DNA from: Diphasiastrum complanatum
Taxonomy: Eukaryota > Streptophyta > Lycopodiopsida > Lycopodiales > Lycopodiaceae
Assembly: GCA_029204225.1 (NCBI GenBank)
Contig: CM055108.1
Coordinates: 7,289,711-7,353,710, forward strand
Direction of reading: 5' to 3'
DNA: 64,000 nt
Notes under the pieces: generated by a model
Seen by the model: only the letters and a program-made list of their open reading frames with translations
Told to the model about the DNA's origin: nothing
The model's database searches: none
In this document: positions 47,213 through 58,839 of the stretch, piece after piece
Layout of the letters: each line of letters starts with the position of its first letter
Position numbering within the stretch: the first letter of the stretch is position 1
Program-made: the position numbers and the translations under genes

Positions 47213-49512
47213 TTACTTCAGATTGTTCGCCTCGGCCATCTCGTCAAATGTAGCATCTCTAGAAATTACAAGCTTCTGTGCATTTGTGTCATACATCTTG
47301 TATGCCTTGGCCTTCTCATCATATCCAAGGAAAATACACTTGATAGATTTTGCATCCAATTTCCTTCGTTTCTCATCAGGAATATGAGCATAAGCATCAC
47401 AACCAAGTACTCTCAAATGAGAAATATTAGGTTTCTTTCCAGTAACAGCTTCATGAGGTGTCTTACCTTCCACGGATTTTGTAGGACACCGATTCAGAAT
47501 ATGCATAGCTATGCTACAAGCTTCTGTCCAAAAGGTATTTGGCAGACCCTTGCTTTTGGGCATCGCCCTGGCCATCTCAACAATATATCTGTTCTTTCAT
47601 TATGCAACTCCATTTTGTTGTGGTGAATAAGGTGTTGTAGTCTGTCTCTTGATCCCTTGATCTTTGCATAAATCAATAAATTCTATCAAAAAATACTCAC
47701 CACCTCCATCAGATCTCAAAGTTTTGATGCAACATCCTGTTTGCTTTTCAACTAAGGCCTTGAATTCCCTGAACTTAGCAAAAGCATCTGATTTCTTGCT
47801 TATGAAATAAATCCAAATGCATCTGCTATAATCATCAATAAAGGTGATAAAGTAATAGTAGCCACTAAGAGATCTAGTCTGCATCACTATGGATAAGACC
47901 TACGATGTCACTAGCTTTCCTTGCTCCATTTTTGGGAAACCTCTCTCTGTGTTGTTTTCCCAAAATGCAACCTTCACAAATTTTTCCTTCAAAAGAAATA
48001 TCAGGCAATCCTATAACTAGATTACCTCTTTTGAGAAGCTGTAAACTTTGAGCACTAATATGGCCGAATTGTTGATGCCAAAGATCACTTCGACTATCAA
48101 CCTCTTACCATAGCTTGAGCAAAAGATCTCGCATTCAATTTGTAGAGTCGATTCCCGTTGACTCTAGCTCCTGTAGCAATCACTTTGGAGTGATTCTTGA
48201 TGTCTTTGACAAGACATTTGTCGCTGTCAAACTCAACCTTGAGTTGTTGATCAGCCATCATCCCAACAGATAGTAGATTGTTAGCTAAGCCAGGTACATA
48301 TTGCACATTGCTTATCTGCTTTATCTTCCCGTTGGCTAACTTCACTGGTACCACTCCAACTCCTTTAACAGATAGCAATTCAACTTCATCACCATTGTGA
48401 GTTTCCTTGAGTTCTAAAAACCACTCTTTCCTTGAAGTCATGTGCTTGGACGCACCACTATCAATGTACTAGGTATCCTTGGCTTCATCACTTGTCAATA
48501 ATGCTATAATGAACAAGTTTGAACTCTTACCTGTATTATCTTCATATTGATCATCATCGTAATGATGTTGATCAGCATAATTGTCTTCATAATAATCATC
48601 ATCAAATTGATGTTGATCAGCATAATTGCCCACTTGCCAATTGCCTTTTCTTTGTTCTATCTCCTGTTTCTTGAAGCATTCACGCTCCCAATGGCCAGGT
48701 TTGTTGCAATACCTACAATTTCTAGGTTTATTTTTCTTGGAATAGCCGCGTCCTTGACCTCGGCCTTGATTCTAATTGTCTTGATTTGGGCCATCATTGG
48801 ATTGTTCTTGAAATTGTTGGAACTATCCATGATATGAGTTTCTACCTCTTGATTGGTGTCTTCCACGACCAAATCTGCCAACACGTCCTCTCACTGCAAG
48901 AGTTTGATCAAATCCCCTGCTGCGATGACTCAAGTTCTCTTGACGTTGTTCTTCCTGCAAAAACAATCCACCTAACTCTTCATAGATTGGAAGATTTTCT
49001 CGTGTGGCTATACTTGTCACAAACATTTGATGTGATTCACTCAAACTATTCAATGTCAACTGCACGATCTCACGATCATGTACTCGCTCTCCAACTGCTA
49101 CTAATTGGTCAACAATCTCTTTGATCTTCAGTAGGTGATCAGCAACAGTTGCACCATCATCCATCCGCAATGTGTGCAGCTTCGTCTTCAGGAATAGCAC
49201 TCAAGATGTGTTTGTGGTCTCAAACAATGCCTTCAATGTATCACATGTTTCTTTTGGTCCTTTTGAATCCGAAATGTAGGAAATAATTGCATCTTTAACT
49301 GATAAGTTGATGACATTTTGTGCTTTCTGTTTTCTCCTGTCAAATGCCCGCTAATCTTCTTCAATCACTGGCCTTGTCTCTTCACTTGTCACGATCTCCC
49401 ATAGCTCCTTTTCCATCAAAATGTTTTTCAGTTTGAATTTTCAAATTGCATAGTTGCCGGCTCCTTCCAATTTGCTTGACTCATTGAGGACACTCTCGCT
49501 TAGAATTGCCAT
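47213..49512 (-). pseudogene. Copia-5: gag, protease and integrase remnant
   Basis: The gag starts at an ATG at 49512 (MAILSESVLNESSKLEGAGN). Its conserved NYxIWK Trp is a TGA (encoded near 49440). It continues through TKLHTLRMDDGATVADHLLK and a CCHC knuckle (encoded near 48670-48720) to protease-proximal sequence (ISNVQYVPGLANNLLSVG). The integrase core follows (FIDDYSRCIWIY, RSDGGGEY, PYSPQQNGVA) with its C-terminal linker (VEGKTPHEAVTGKKPNISHL, KCIFLGYDEKAKAY). It ends near 47213 without an RT, so the 3' half is missing. Confidence 0.85.
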
Positions 49513-49584
49513 TACTGAAGAGATGAGTTCGGATCAAGTAATTTATCAGATCACATAACTGTATATTTTTCTAGTTATACACCT

Positions 49585-49822
49585 GATATCGGAATGGAGC
49601 GCGGAAGTACGGTTGCTCAGGATCCTCTTTAACTTGTGTGTGGATCCGATATTGGAGCATGCGATATCAGACTGGAGTGCGGATGTACAATTGCTCGGAA
49701 TTTTCTTTAGCTCGTGCGCTTGGATCCAATATTGGTACGAACAATTTCAGACTGGAGCGCGTATGTACAACTGCTCGGGTTTCTCTTCAGCTAGCGCGCT
49801 TGGATCTGATATTGATACGGAA
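49585..49822 (-). repeat. Three ~80-bp tandem units in the Copia-5 leader
   Basis: Three diverged units of about 78-81 bp share GATATCxxAxTGGAGxGCG, then a GTACxxxTGCTCxG core, and end near TTGGATCxxATATTG. They lie between the gag ATG and the primer site, in the untranslated leader. Confidence 0.75.
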
Positions 49823-50352
49823 AAAAAAAAAAAGAGAATATAAAAACTTTCAGAGAGAATATTCCAAATTTTCTACTTCGGTGCGGCGGCTACGTCGCCT
49901 CCTCTTTGCTTAGATTTCGAAATGAGTAATCGTTCAAACAGACAGATATCAGTAATGTGAAAGGTATAAAGCCTCAAAGCTCTAAATGGCAGTACTAGAC
50001 ACTGTCTGGTGTGATTTGCAGTACCCCAAACAAACAAATGAGAGATTTCTTGGCACAACTCTTTGACAAATGACACTTTTTACAAAGACTAAAAAAAATA
50101 TTGTAAAACTTTTCCCGCTCAATAGATTTTCAATCTGTCTGATGCTACCCTGGCCTTTCCGATGCCTTCGGGATTGTGTCTTCATTCCCCACTAATAACG
50201 GTGAGCTCCAAAACCTGCAAAGTACATCAAGAAGGATTTCTTCCAGCAGTTTTTGTCTCTCCAAGCTTTCACCTCATGTGAAGGACTTTCTCACTTCGTT
50301 GCGGAGCCTGTGACAAGTTGTATCCATTGATCAGGCACGCATGACTATCGTA

Positions 50353-50364
50353 GCTCTGATACCA
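50353..50364 (-). other. Primer binding site of Copia-5
   Basis: TGGTATCAGAGC on the minus strand is directly adjacent to the LTR end. Confidence 0.9.
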
Positions 50365-50625
50365 TGTTAACAATCAGAAATGCAACATCAAGCATTCACC
50401 ATAAGCAATCACCAAGTAGGGAGACAGAAGAAGAACACGCAATATCACTCTATCACACTAACACATACTGAATGTAAAATGTTCATATAAACCCTGAACC
50501 CTGATAGAGAGGGAGAACCTGGGAGTAGACTACTAGACTAGCCTACGGCTAGTTACAACTAGCAATAAAGTACATCGTAAACAGTAACTAGGAAGTGTAA
50601 CAATGAAGTTTATCATTGATTTCTA

Positions 50626-50628
<3 letters not shown>
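50365..50628 (-). repeat. Copia-5 5' LTR
   Basis: A 264-bp segment runs from TGTTAACAAT to ATTTCTAACA, with TG...CA ends and terminal inversion, right next to the primer site. Its outer edge meets a TG microsatellite. No 3' partner is present. Confidence 0.8.

Positions 50629-50662
<34 letters not shown>
50629..50662. repeat. (TG)n microsatellite
   Basis: A TG run of about 34 bp directly flanks the Copia-5 LTR; it was probably the insertion site. Confidence 0.95.
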
Positions 50663-50663
<1 letters not shown>

Positions 50664-50799
50664 ATAGATGCGTGTCCATGTGTGCGTGCACATTTATCTA
50701 TTTAATTTTTACAATGTGAAAATAAGAATTTGTTCATTTATCTATTCTTTAGGTTGTGAAAATAAAATAATATCATTACAAAACACAGCTCTCATTAGA

Positions 50800-50934
50800 G
50801 TGCACCTCTGCAGTGCAGCTGCTGCACAGGTCCCACACCATCCAAGGGGAGAGAAATCTTTTTTCTGCCTTAGCCTCATTCATCACCATTGGATGAAGTG
50901 AGTCGAGCAGTGGAGGTTGCCCTGAGGTGCACTC
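50800..50934. mobile_element. Possible small MITE
   Basis: Perfect 11-bp inverted ends, GAGTGCACCTC (50800-50810) and GAGGTGCACTC (50924-50934), are flanked by ATTA on both sides. The interior is itself partly self-complementary (CCATCCAA with TTGGATG). A related single end (CCCTGAGTTGCACTCCTTAGG-like) lies at about 51016. The length of 135 bp and the structure fit a miniature inverted-repeat element. Confidence 0.4.
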
Positions 50935-51639
50935 ATTAGGTAGAAACGCACACAAATATAAAATATATATATGTGTGTGTATACATATATCTATTTATTC
51001 TCTTGGCTTGCCCTGAGTTGCACTCCTTAGGTACAACCACAAAACACACACATACATAAATTCTCATGAAATTGCAGCTTGCAAACTGCAAGCCCCAACC
51101 TTAGCAGCTTGCAACGGCATTGGGGACGGGGGTTGGCATTTGACGGGCCCTCATGTCCATTTAATACGGTCCATGACACAACCAGCAGGCAGCCTTTCAC
51201 TGCAGAAATGCAAGGATGAAGGGTGGGGCGGGGCCTTCAACTTTGAAGCACGAGACACGTCAATACGGCCTTTAGTGGTTCAAGTTTTGATGTCTGACAC
51301 TTATTATTGTTATTAGTGAATCGTTTTTGAAGTTTGGTTGTCAGAGGGGAGATTTCTTTCTGACTGGCGCCACTGAATGTCAAACTTTCAAGTCCACGAA
51401 TTGACAATAAAGTCGCTGCCGGCTGTCACAGAGTCACATGGTCGGCCGGAGGGGCCCTGTCTTAAGAATTTAAATGGCACAAAGGTCACGTGGTACGCTC
51501 CCAAGAGATCATATGAGTTTGGACACCCAAAAAACAAAAACTCATGTGGCCAGGCCAATTCTTTATAATTAGTATGCCAGTTTTTCTTTTTAGATTCTAT
51601 TGGTTTCAAAGTGTTTGGGATTCCTGGGAGAGAGTATAC

Positions 51640-51745
51640 CGCACCCTCAGAGGGCGATGCGATAGCCATCCACTCGTGGTGGGATGATTGTACTGCCGAT
51701 CCCACCATTGGATGGCTTCTGCACCCTCACGTGAAGGTGTGGAAT
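51640..51745. repeat. Imperfect foldback sequence
   Basis: AGCCATCCA followed by GTGGTGGGAT (51663-51684) pairs with ATCCCACCA and TTGGATGGCT (51698-51717) around a short loop. The outer CACCCTCA-type segments extend the stem loosely. It could be a MITE relic, and no target duplication was found. Confidence 0.4.
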
Positions 51746-52559
51746 ACACTGGGTCGGATTCTTGCATCTAAAAATGATTTATTGTAATCAAGATTCACAA
51801 ATCTAAAACTTATAGTGTTAGCTTTGTGATAGGGGTAAGCTACTGCACAATTTCTCTGTAAGTGTTAATCTTAGATGAGTTTTAATTTTAAAAAGTCTAA
51901 TCTTTAATTTTTGGATCCCAAAAAAAAAATTCGCATTTTTCACGGGCATGGCAAAGCTCCTTGCAATTTCTAGACTCACCTTGTTGTATTCTAGAATTTG
52001 TCCACTTCCATTCAATTAATGTCGGTTTACCCTCAAATTTCAACATGAAATTATCATGCTCATGTCAAATTGGCTAGATGTAAGTTTTACCAAGTATCCT
52101 GAAAAATTCAGGCTCCCACAATATTTAACTTCCTACACGTATAGTATTTACTAAGCATTAAAATTTTATAGAAAGAGAGTAAAGTTGTTTGGAAGTTAAC
52201 ATGCTTAAAATATTTATGAAATACATTTTAGATAAATAGAAACTATTCCATTCTCACACTTAATTGGACATTCCTGAATAAAGTCCCTTTGTGGTGCAGA
52301 TGCTACCTTCAACGTGTAGCATCTATTGAAGCCGCTATCAGCAAATACAACATACCAAGTGCACTTTAAATGCTTTAATCAGCCCATAGATTGCCTTGTG
52401 AAGCTTTGCACTCTAGTCCCTCCCCTTGCTCAAAGCTAGGTGGTTGTCACATATAGGAATCGCAGTTGACACTTCTTCATCCTCAATTTTGGCATTTTAG
52501 TTGGTAGCCCTCAAGTGTACTTACATTGGTTAGCTTCACTCCTCTACATAAGGTGATTT
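51746..52559. other. No gene seen
   Basis: AT-rich sequence with no coding signal that I can support. Confidence 0.35.
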
Positions 52560-52850
52560 TTCTACTAGATGCACTAACTATAGACTTTGTAATCCACTCA
52601 TTCTTCACGATAACCTACAAAGAGACATCGATGGTCTAGAATCTAATATCTTATATTTCCCCTTAAGGACATGTGCAAAGGCTAAACATCCCAACACTTT
52701 TAAGCTCTCAAGTGTTCAAGCAAGGTTTTCTTTCAATCCATGCTTGCCTTGGCGTGACTGTCAAATGCATTTGTTGGAGATATCTTATGACAAATATTGC
52801 CTCACTAGGTGCAACTTTATCAATTGCATTTATTGAAAATCTTTTATGAC
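52560..52850 (-). pseudogene. Copia integrase C-terminal scrap
   Basis: On the minus strand PRQAWIERKPCLN followed by LKVLGCLAFAHVLKGKYKIL matches the Copia segment after the integrase core (P-x-EAW-x-GRKPS...LKVFGCLAFAHVP). Stops occur on both sides. No other domain is clear. Confidence 0.55.
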
Positions 52851-55504
52851 AACAAACTATGATCTATTTTTACATTCTAAGATTCCATTTTGCTAGGATG
52901 TGTAAGGCTGGTAGATCCTCATTTGAATCCATGTTCAACACATAAATTGTTGAATTTGATACTCATATCGAGCCCATTTTCACAACTCAACAATCTTCTT
53001 TGATTCGACCCCATTATCACAACTCAACACTCTCATCCTCTTCCTTGTTTCAACCTAGACCAATATTAGCACTATACCCTTTGCAAGCCTCCCCCAAATA
53101 AGCTAGCTTCTTGGGGCCACACATTATTTTGACCAAGTTTTTCACACCCATCATTGTTTGGAAAATATTGTCTTTGTTGTTATATGCAAATGCTATCTTC
53201 CGTTACTTAGTTTGGTATACCTCAAATCACTCCAAGTACATGAGCTCGGTAGATTCGTTCAACAATTCATCCATCTCAAACTCTTTCTCACTGCCATCTA
53301 TAACATAGAGCAAACTCCATACTTCTCCAAGACATCTCCATCTTCCAACTCCATGCCACTTAGCTCGATCCATCCAATTTCTTGATGATTCTCGAATCAA
53401 TTATCACCTAGGAGTCAGCTGACATCTCAACTGAATCCTTACCAACCCAAAAAACATATCTAATCAAAGAAAAAGGTGACAAAACGTGGTTTCCTTCATC
53501 GCCTCTATTCTGAGTAATACGGCACATCTTGACTAGCTGGGTACTACACCCAAATTTGTTGATTGAAGCTGTGCATGGGCCCAACACCTTTTAAGGTACA
53601 TAGCAAAACTTCAAAAGCAATCAATCAAAAACTGAATTGAATAAAACAAATGTTGACACCTCTAGGCTCTGTTACATAGTGATCAAAAAAATTTAGTATT
53701 GGATGAATCTTAGTTTCACTTTGATAAAAAAACTACGGTCTGAAAGATACCTGTTCGCTCATAAATTTGCTACTTAACTACTCCTTTCAGTCCACTGTGA
53801 CGTATCTAGCTGATTATATGCTGATTTGAATTGCTGCCCAACAACTTCTCATATCGGAATGCTCAGATTTTCAGAAATCTAATCCATTGAGCAAGAGCAA
53901 GGGCTGGAACCAGTTCATGGAACATTGTAGCAGTTCTTTCAAATTGAGGAAGCAATATTCCAATTTGAAGACTTAATATAGGAAATAGAAGTTCAAAAGC
54001 TGTGTGGCTAGTATACTTTTGCAAGAGCCACAAGCAACGACTCAGCTTCTATCACAAGCACCTTATAACAAGCTATGTATTTTGTGAAAGTTAGATCAGC
54101 TCAACTTAGGGAATGATGAGATCAAGTTCAACATGCACTAATCTTTCACTTGCTACAAAATAGATTTGAAAGTAGCTCTGCAGGCTTGAAGTGCTATTTG
54201 GAGGGCTACATACAGTGATTATGATTCGATTAGCAAGCCAACAGTGGTTTACAAAAGCTACAGGCAAAATTACACTTTTAAGTATGCCCACAAAAGCAAA
54301 TACAGAAATTACTTGCTAAAATAAAGTTAACTACTTTGGAGAAAACAAAGCAGAGCAAGAATAAAGAATGCCGACAGTCTGATTGAATAGATTGAAGACT
54401 ACGAAAATAGCTGTTCTGATAATAAATGTAAGTCAATCGATATAACTTTGCATAGGGACAACACATATTATAAAAAAATTGAGCTCAAATTCTACTCTGG
54501 ACCATAAAACATGCCTCACTAGAATTGGAATGCCTGCTAATGTGTATCCAGCATGCACCAATTAAGATACACAATAGATTCATCCTGCAATGCTATCATC
54601 GGTACATGAATACATTTGAGAAGCTCAAAAATTCTCACTCTACGTAGATCTGTTATAACTATCTTTTCTGATACACCTGCAAAAATATACAATTCTGTTT
54701 CAGCAATAATCCTTATTTCCTCTGATGACAGAGATGAAGTCCTGTTGCAAGATTGCCGAAATAATCAAATGATTTACGCACGCTACGTTGAATATCCAGA
54801 ATCGTAATGTCGGTCGTGTACTGAGGACTAGTACTCCTCACTATGCAAACTTGAGGTTGTCTGAAGCTGGGTGCTGGATTAAATGTCGGAAAGGCTGCTC
54901 TGTAGTTGCAAAAACAGAGTAGACCATTGTCAAAGTAGAACCTTGATAGGGTCATCTTCCCTTTCCAGCAAAAGCTGTATGATATTCTGCTCCACGAGGA
55001 AAAATTGATCCTCTATCACTTGTGATAACAACAAAATGAGTAGTACCGAGGATCAGATGAAAGAAAACGAAACAATGAGCGTCGAACTGGAGCAATCTTC
55101 GGCTATATCTCATTCTGCAGCAATAAGGCATTCAAAGTGCCCTTACGTATGTAAAAATTCCTTGCAATAGCTTCACAAGAAAAAGGCAGGGAATAAAGTA
55201 TTTGAGGGAAAGAATAGACCCAAGTATGTAGAACCATGCTGCCAGCAACTACTGACAACAAAAGAACTCTCACGGCAATGAATTCTGCAGCTCGACAACT
55301 TCCAGCTGCTGTGGTCGGTAAGAAATGGTTTAAAAACTGCTGCAAGAAAGGGTTGCAGTATAGAGTATATACAGAAAACATCATTTCTTAGTAGTAGTAG
55401 CAGAAAGATCTGACCAGGGTAGTCGCTTAGATATGGGCAAAGCTTATCAGCAAATAGCAGATCAAGGATAGAAGCAAGCAGACAATACATATTGGGGATG
55501 TCTC
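52851..55504. other. No recognised gene
   Basis: This holds scattered short frames only. The last few hundred bases before 55505 are probably the 3' UTR of the glyoxal oxidase gene on the minus strand. Confidence 0.35.
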
Positions 55505-57103
55505 TTAGTAAGTCACAAGAACCCAAGTGGATCGTCCTGGGATTCCCTTGTGAACAGGAAAAAGCATGTAGTAACCCCTTGGAGCAAGCACTGCACTCTT
55601 GGGAGCTGAGCTGCTGACAGAATAGGTGTTACCATTAATGAACAGAGGCTGAGATACAGCGAGATTGAGCTGCCTCTGCCCTTGGGAGTAGGAGTGGGTG
55701 GTGAATGGAACACTGCAGAGAACAAGCTGGATGGGGGATGTCACATTTCCAGGCACAGAGACATCTATTGTGAAGTTGAAGCCATATCTCAGCACTGTAG
55801 GAGGATTGACAAAGCTAGGGCGCTGGAAATCATTGCTAGAGTCAAGATATGCTGGAGAGAAGGCTTCCACTCTGAGCTCCGTTGGGAAGGCACCAGTGAA
55901 GGTATAGTACTGGTGCGTATTGCTGCCTGCAATGAGAATTCTACCATCAGGAAGAAGATTTGCAGTAGAGTGATACACTCTTGGGATGGTGGAGGCTGCT
56001 TGCACGTCAAACTGTGAGGTGGAAGGGGTGAATATGACAGGATTCAATGCAGCATTTGATGCCGATCCCCATCCTTGCGATCCATTCTGTGCTCCGTTCA
56101 CGATCAGCACTTGCCCTGTGGGGAGAAGCACCATATCCCCCATATTTCTCCTCATTGGCATAGTAAGCATCTCCCAGCTTGCATTATTTGAGGTTACAAT
56201 CATCCTCCCACATGTCTGTGATGCTCCCAGCTGAGCAGGAGGATATGGAAAAGCAAACTTGTTTGATCCCCCACAAACCAACACTTCCGCAACCGAGAAA
56301 TCATTGGCATTGTCTAGTGGCAGCAGCACTGAGCTCCCTGCACAGGGATAGTTGCGAGGCTCGCCAGGGATGGTGGGATACTTCCTCAGAACAGTGTTGG
56401 TGAAGTAATTCAGCAGGATAGAGTCTCTGTTTGCAAAAACATACAAATTGTTATCAGGAAGCAGATAGACAAATGGATAGTAGTTGTCATTGTATTCATC
56501 ATTCGTGTCATGGAGAAACTGCAGGTCAAACTGCCCAAGTCCTTGATCCGGCACAAATTCATAGGAGAAGACATTTCTTCCTCCTATGGTGATGATCCGA
56601 CCATCAGGCAGCAGCTGATTGCTCGCATACCATCGCCCAGCAAGCATTTCCTTTTCTGATTCAACCCAGTCGCATGCTCCCCCAGGTGGGCATGGCGAGA
56701 AATACCTCACCTTCTTGAAGCCCTCGTTGTCTCCTCCAGTTTGCATTAGAGTGCCATTTGGAAGGAATGCTCCCGAACTGCACCAGGTGTCTGTGAAGAT
56801 GAATAGAGGGCGGACAGTGTTGCTGGCTATGTCGAAGAGAACAGAATGGGCAGAACAGTCGTGGGTGGAGACTAGATCTTTGGGGTTGTCTCGGCAGACC
56901 CCGTTAGTGAGGTTGATCTCCGATGGGCCGATGTTAGTTCTGTCCAGGAAGATGACGGTGTTGACATGTGTGAGTGCTGTGTGCATAGACGCAATGCCTG
57001 CATTCTCAATGAGTATGTCAAATCTGCCGGGCTGCGCCATCGCCGCTTGGCTCACAGCTAGCATCAGTAGTACAAAAGCTAACCCGTTGCCGCCTCCCAT
57101 CAT
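55505..57103 (-). CDS. Secreted glyoxal/aldehyde oxidase (GLOX-type copper radical oxidase)
   Basis: This intronless frame encodes 532 residues from the first ATG at 57103 (MMGGGNGLAFVLLMLAVSQ, a clear signal peptide cleaved near AQPGRF). It has the glyoxal oxidase N-terminal beta-propeller domain (about residues 30-400) and a C-terminal DUF1929 domain (about 420-530). The copper and radical site residues are present: Cys108 in DTWCSSGAF and Tyr159 in GRWYASN (the Cys-Tyr cofactor pair), Tyr377-His378 in RVYHST, and His470 in TTHSYSQGQ. Such enzymes oxidise aldehydes to acids with release of hydrogen peroxide in the apoplast. In plants, GLOX proteins act in cell walls and pollen development. 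No frameshift or stop is present, so it looks functional. It is the only complete host gene in the window. Confidence 0.95.
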   Translation of the reverse strand: MMGGGNGLAFVLLMLAVSQAAMAQPGRFDILIENAGIASMHTALTHVNTVIFLDRTNIGPSEINLTNGVCRDNPKDLVSTHDCSAHSVLFDIASNTVRPLFIFTDTWCSSGAFLPNGTLMQTGGDNEGFKKVRYFSPCPPGGACDWVESEKEMLAGRWYASNQLLPDGRIITIGGRNVFSYEFVPDQGLGQFDLQFLHDTNDEYNDNYYPFVYLLPDNNLYVFANRDSILLNYFTNTVLRKYPTIPGEPRNYPCAGSSVLLPLDNANDFSVAEVLVCGGSNKFAFPYPPAQLGASQTCGRMIVTSNNASWEMLTMPMRRNMGDMVLLPTGQVLIVNGAQNGSQGWGSASNAALNPVIFTPSTSQFDVQAASTIPRVYHSTANLLPDGRILIAGSNTHQYYTFTGAFPTELRVEAFSPAYLDSSNDFQRPSFVNPPTVLRYGFNFTIDVSVPGNVTSPIQLVLCSVPFTTHSYSQGQRQLNLAVSQPLFINGNTYSVSSSAPKSAVLAPRGYYMLFPVHKGIPGRSTWVLVTY

Positions 57104-58299
57104 CTCTTCTAGCGGATTCAACTGACGATTGTCAGGTAAGGCAGCCCAGAATTAGATTTGATCCTTGAAAAAAAAAGTACAATGCTATCTCCACAAGTCA
57201 GTGAGGGAAAGTTAGACAATGCCTGACAGACAAAGCAAGCAACGGATGGAAATAAAGCATAAGCTTGTTAACAGTAGAGCCCGTTGATGATCGTGGATTG
57301 AAGGATGAGCAATTTGAAGTCCGAATTATTTGAAATATCGATCTTGCATTGAAATGGACTGGCTAAACTTCCGATAAACAATGTGCTGAAATAGAAGTGG
57401 AGGTTGAAGCGCTCACTCAACACACTATTTGCACTACTATCACAGAGTTCAGACGCTCAAATGCTGAATGAGTTCAACCCATTTACATCAAGAGTTTGTA
57501 TCATGGAGCTATAAAATTAGAACCAATCCGTGAGACAGCGTAGTAGCTAGCTAGCCCTGTTGGATATAAGACTGGGTCCTCAACAGAGAGTCCAAGAGTA
57601 GACAAAGCTTTCAAGAAACAACGCGTTCTTAATACATTGAGAGAGCTAGCTCAAAGGTTAGGAAGGACTGAAATAGCCATCACAGCAACTGTACTGGGTG
57701 TGGAAATGTGGAGCAGCTAGCATGGCTGTCTGGTAGGCAACTTCTCTCCAGCTCAATGCTAAAAGGATCGTTCATCCACAGTGCACACTAGCATTAAACA
57801 AGACCATGGAGACCATGATGGATGGATGGATGGCAGCACAGTTTGACACGACACGACAGTCGTGAGAAGCTGCTCCGAGCCTCCTCCGAGAGAGATAAGA
57901 CTTATAGCTTTACTCTTCTTCCTCTTTCACGTTTGTTCTCTTTTCTTTCTTTCTTCTTCTTCGTCTTCGCTTTGCTTTGCCTTTGCTTCTGGCTTTGGTT
58001 TTGGTGTGTCTTTCGGTAACGGGAAAAGAAGAGGAAGAAGGATCGAACGTGTTGCTACAATTGCGGCTTCTGCTTGTGCTTAGTTGGCAAGCAGTCACCA
58101 TCCCTAGGCCATTGTGCACTTTGCTGGGTTTGAGGCCATTAAACAAATACATGTAGAAATTGGGTTAAAAAGTACAAATGAATACTTAATAGGAAAAGAC
58201 TCATACTAGCTAGTAGCAACAACTTATGGCCAATTCATACTAGTGACAAGTATGATTGTTGGCCCCCTTTTACTTGAGCTACATTTTTTTTTGCATTGG
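57104..58299. other. Upstream region of the glyoxal oxidase gene, with a pyrimidine patch
   Basis: This should contain the promoter of the minus-strand oxidase gene. I see no clear minus-strand TATA box. A strong pyrimidine patch (CT-rich, 57910-57970) and a GATG run (57818-57834) lie on the plus strand. They could mark a plus-strand transcription start, but no convincing protein frame follows. Confidence 0.3.
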
Positions 58300-58708
58300 C
58301 AAGTGATATGACACCCAACACCCTGTTTTAGAGTCACGTTACTACGTGTTACTGGACTGCTACAAGTGTTACTATGTTGGGTTACTATGTGTTAGTGGAT
58401 TCGCTACAAGTGAGATAACACCCAAAACTCTCTTTCCGAGTGGAGTTACATAGTTGAGAATACAGTTTAAAAATCCGACCGAATCAATCACCACAGCACA
58501 ACGTCGAGTGCAATAAAACAAGACAACAAAATTACTCTCCCACAAACTGTATATTCACACTGATAAGCAAGTACAAAGATAAAGTTGCTTAAGAGCACTC
58601 AAAGGGCTCGTAAAAGAAAGATGGCCCAATAATTCTAGAACTGAGCCCACGGGGTGCCGTCGAAATTAGAAATCACTATATAAGTCGATCATTGCTATTT
58701 TAACTCTC
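58300..58708 (-). repeat. 3' LTR-like end of Copia-6
   Basis: A purine tract (GAGGGAGAGAG on the minus strand, about 58704-58715) precedes a segment with a TATA box (CTTATATAG on the minus strand, 58677-58685). Two diverged copies of an AAGTGAxATxACACCCAA segment lie about 108 bp apart (58301 and 58408). This fits a decayed 3' LTR. Confidence 0.4.
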
Positions 58709-58839
58709 TCCCTCAATGATCAACGTCTCTCTTTATTTTAAAGTTTACTCTATTCATGGAACATACCTCCATGATAGTATCATAAGTAAAGGCTTTGTAC
58801 ATAACCAGATCTAAGCCAAGTTTGGCTCTCAAAGTTTCA

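Noticed and set aside
51388-51708. A 106-codon minus-strand frame
   Set aside because: It overlaps the foldback sequence and has no recognisable domain.
57822-58083. Small plus-strand membrane protein (Phe/Leu-rich frames)
   Set aside because: The hydrophobic translation comes from the pyrimidine-rich patch; no conservation signal or splice structure supports it.
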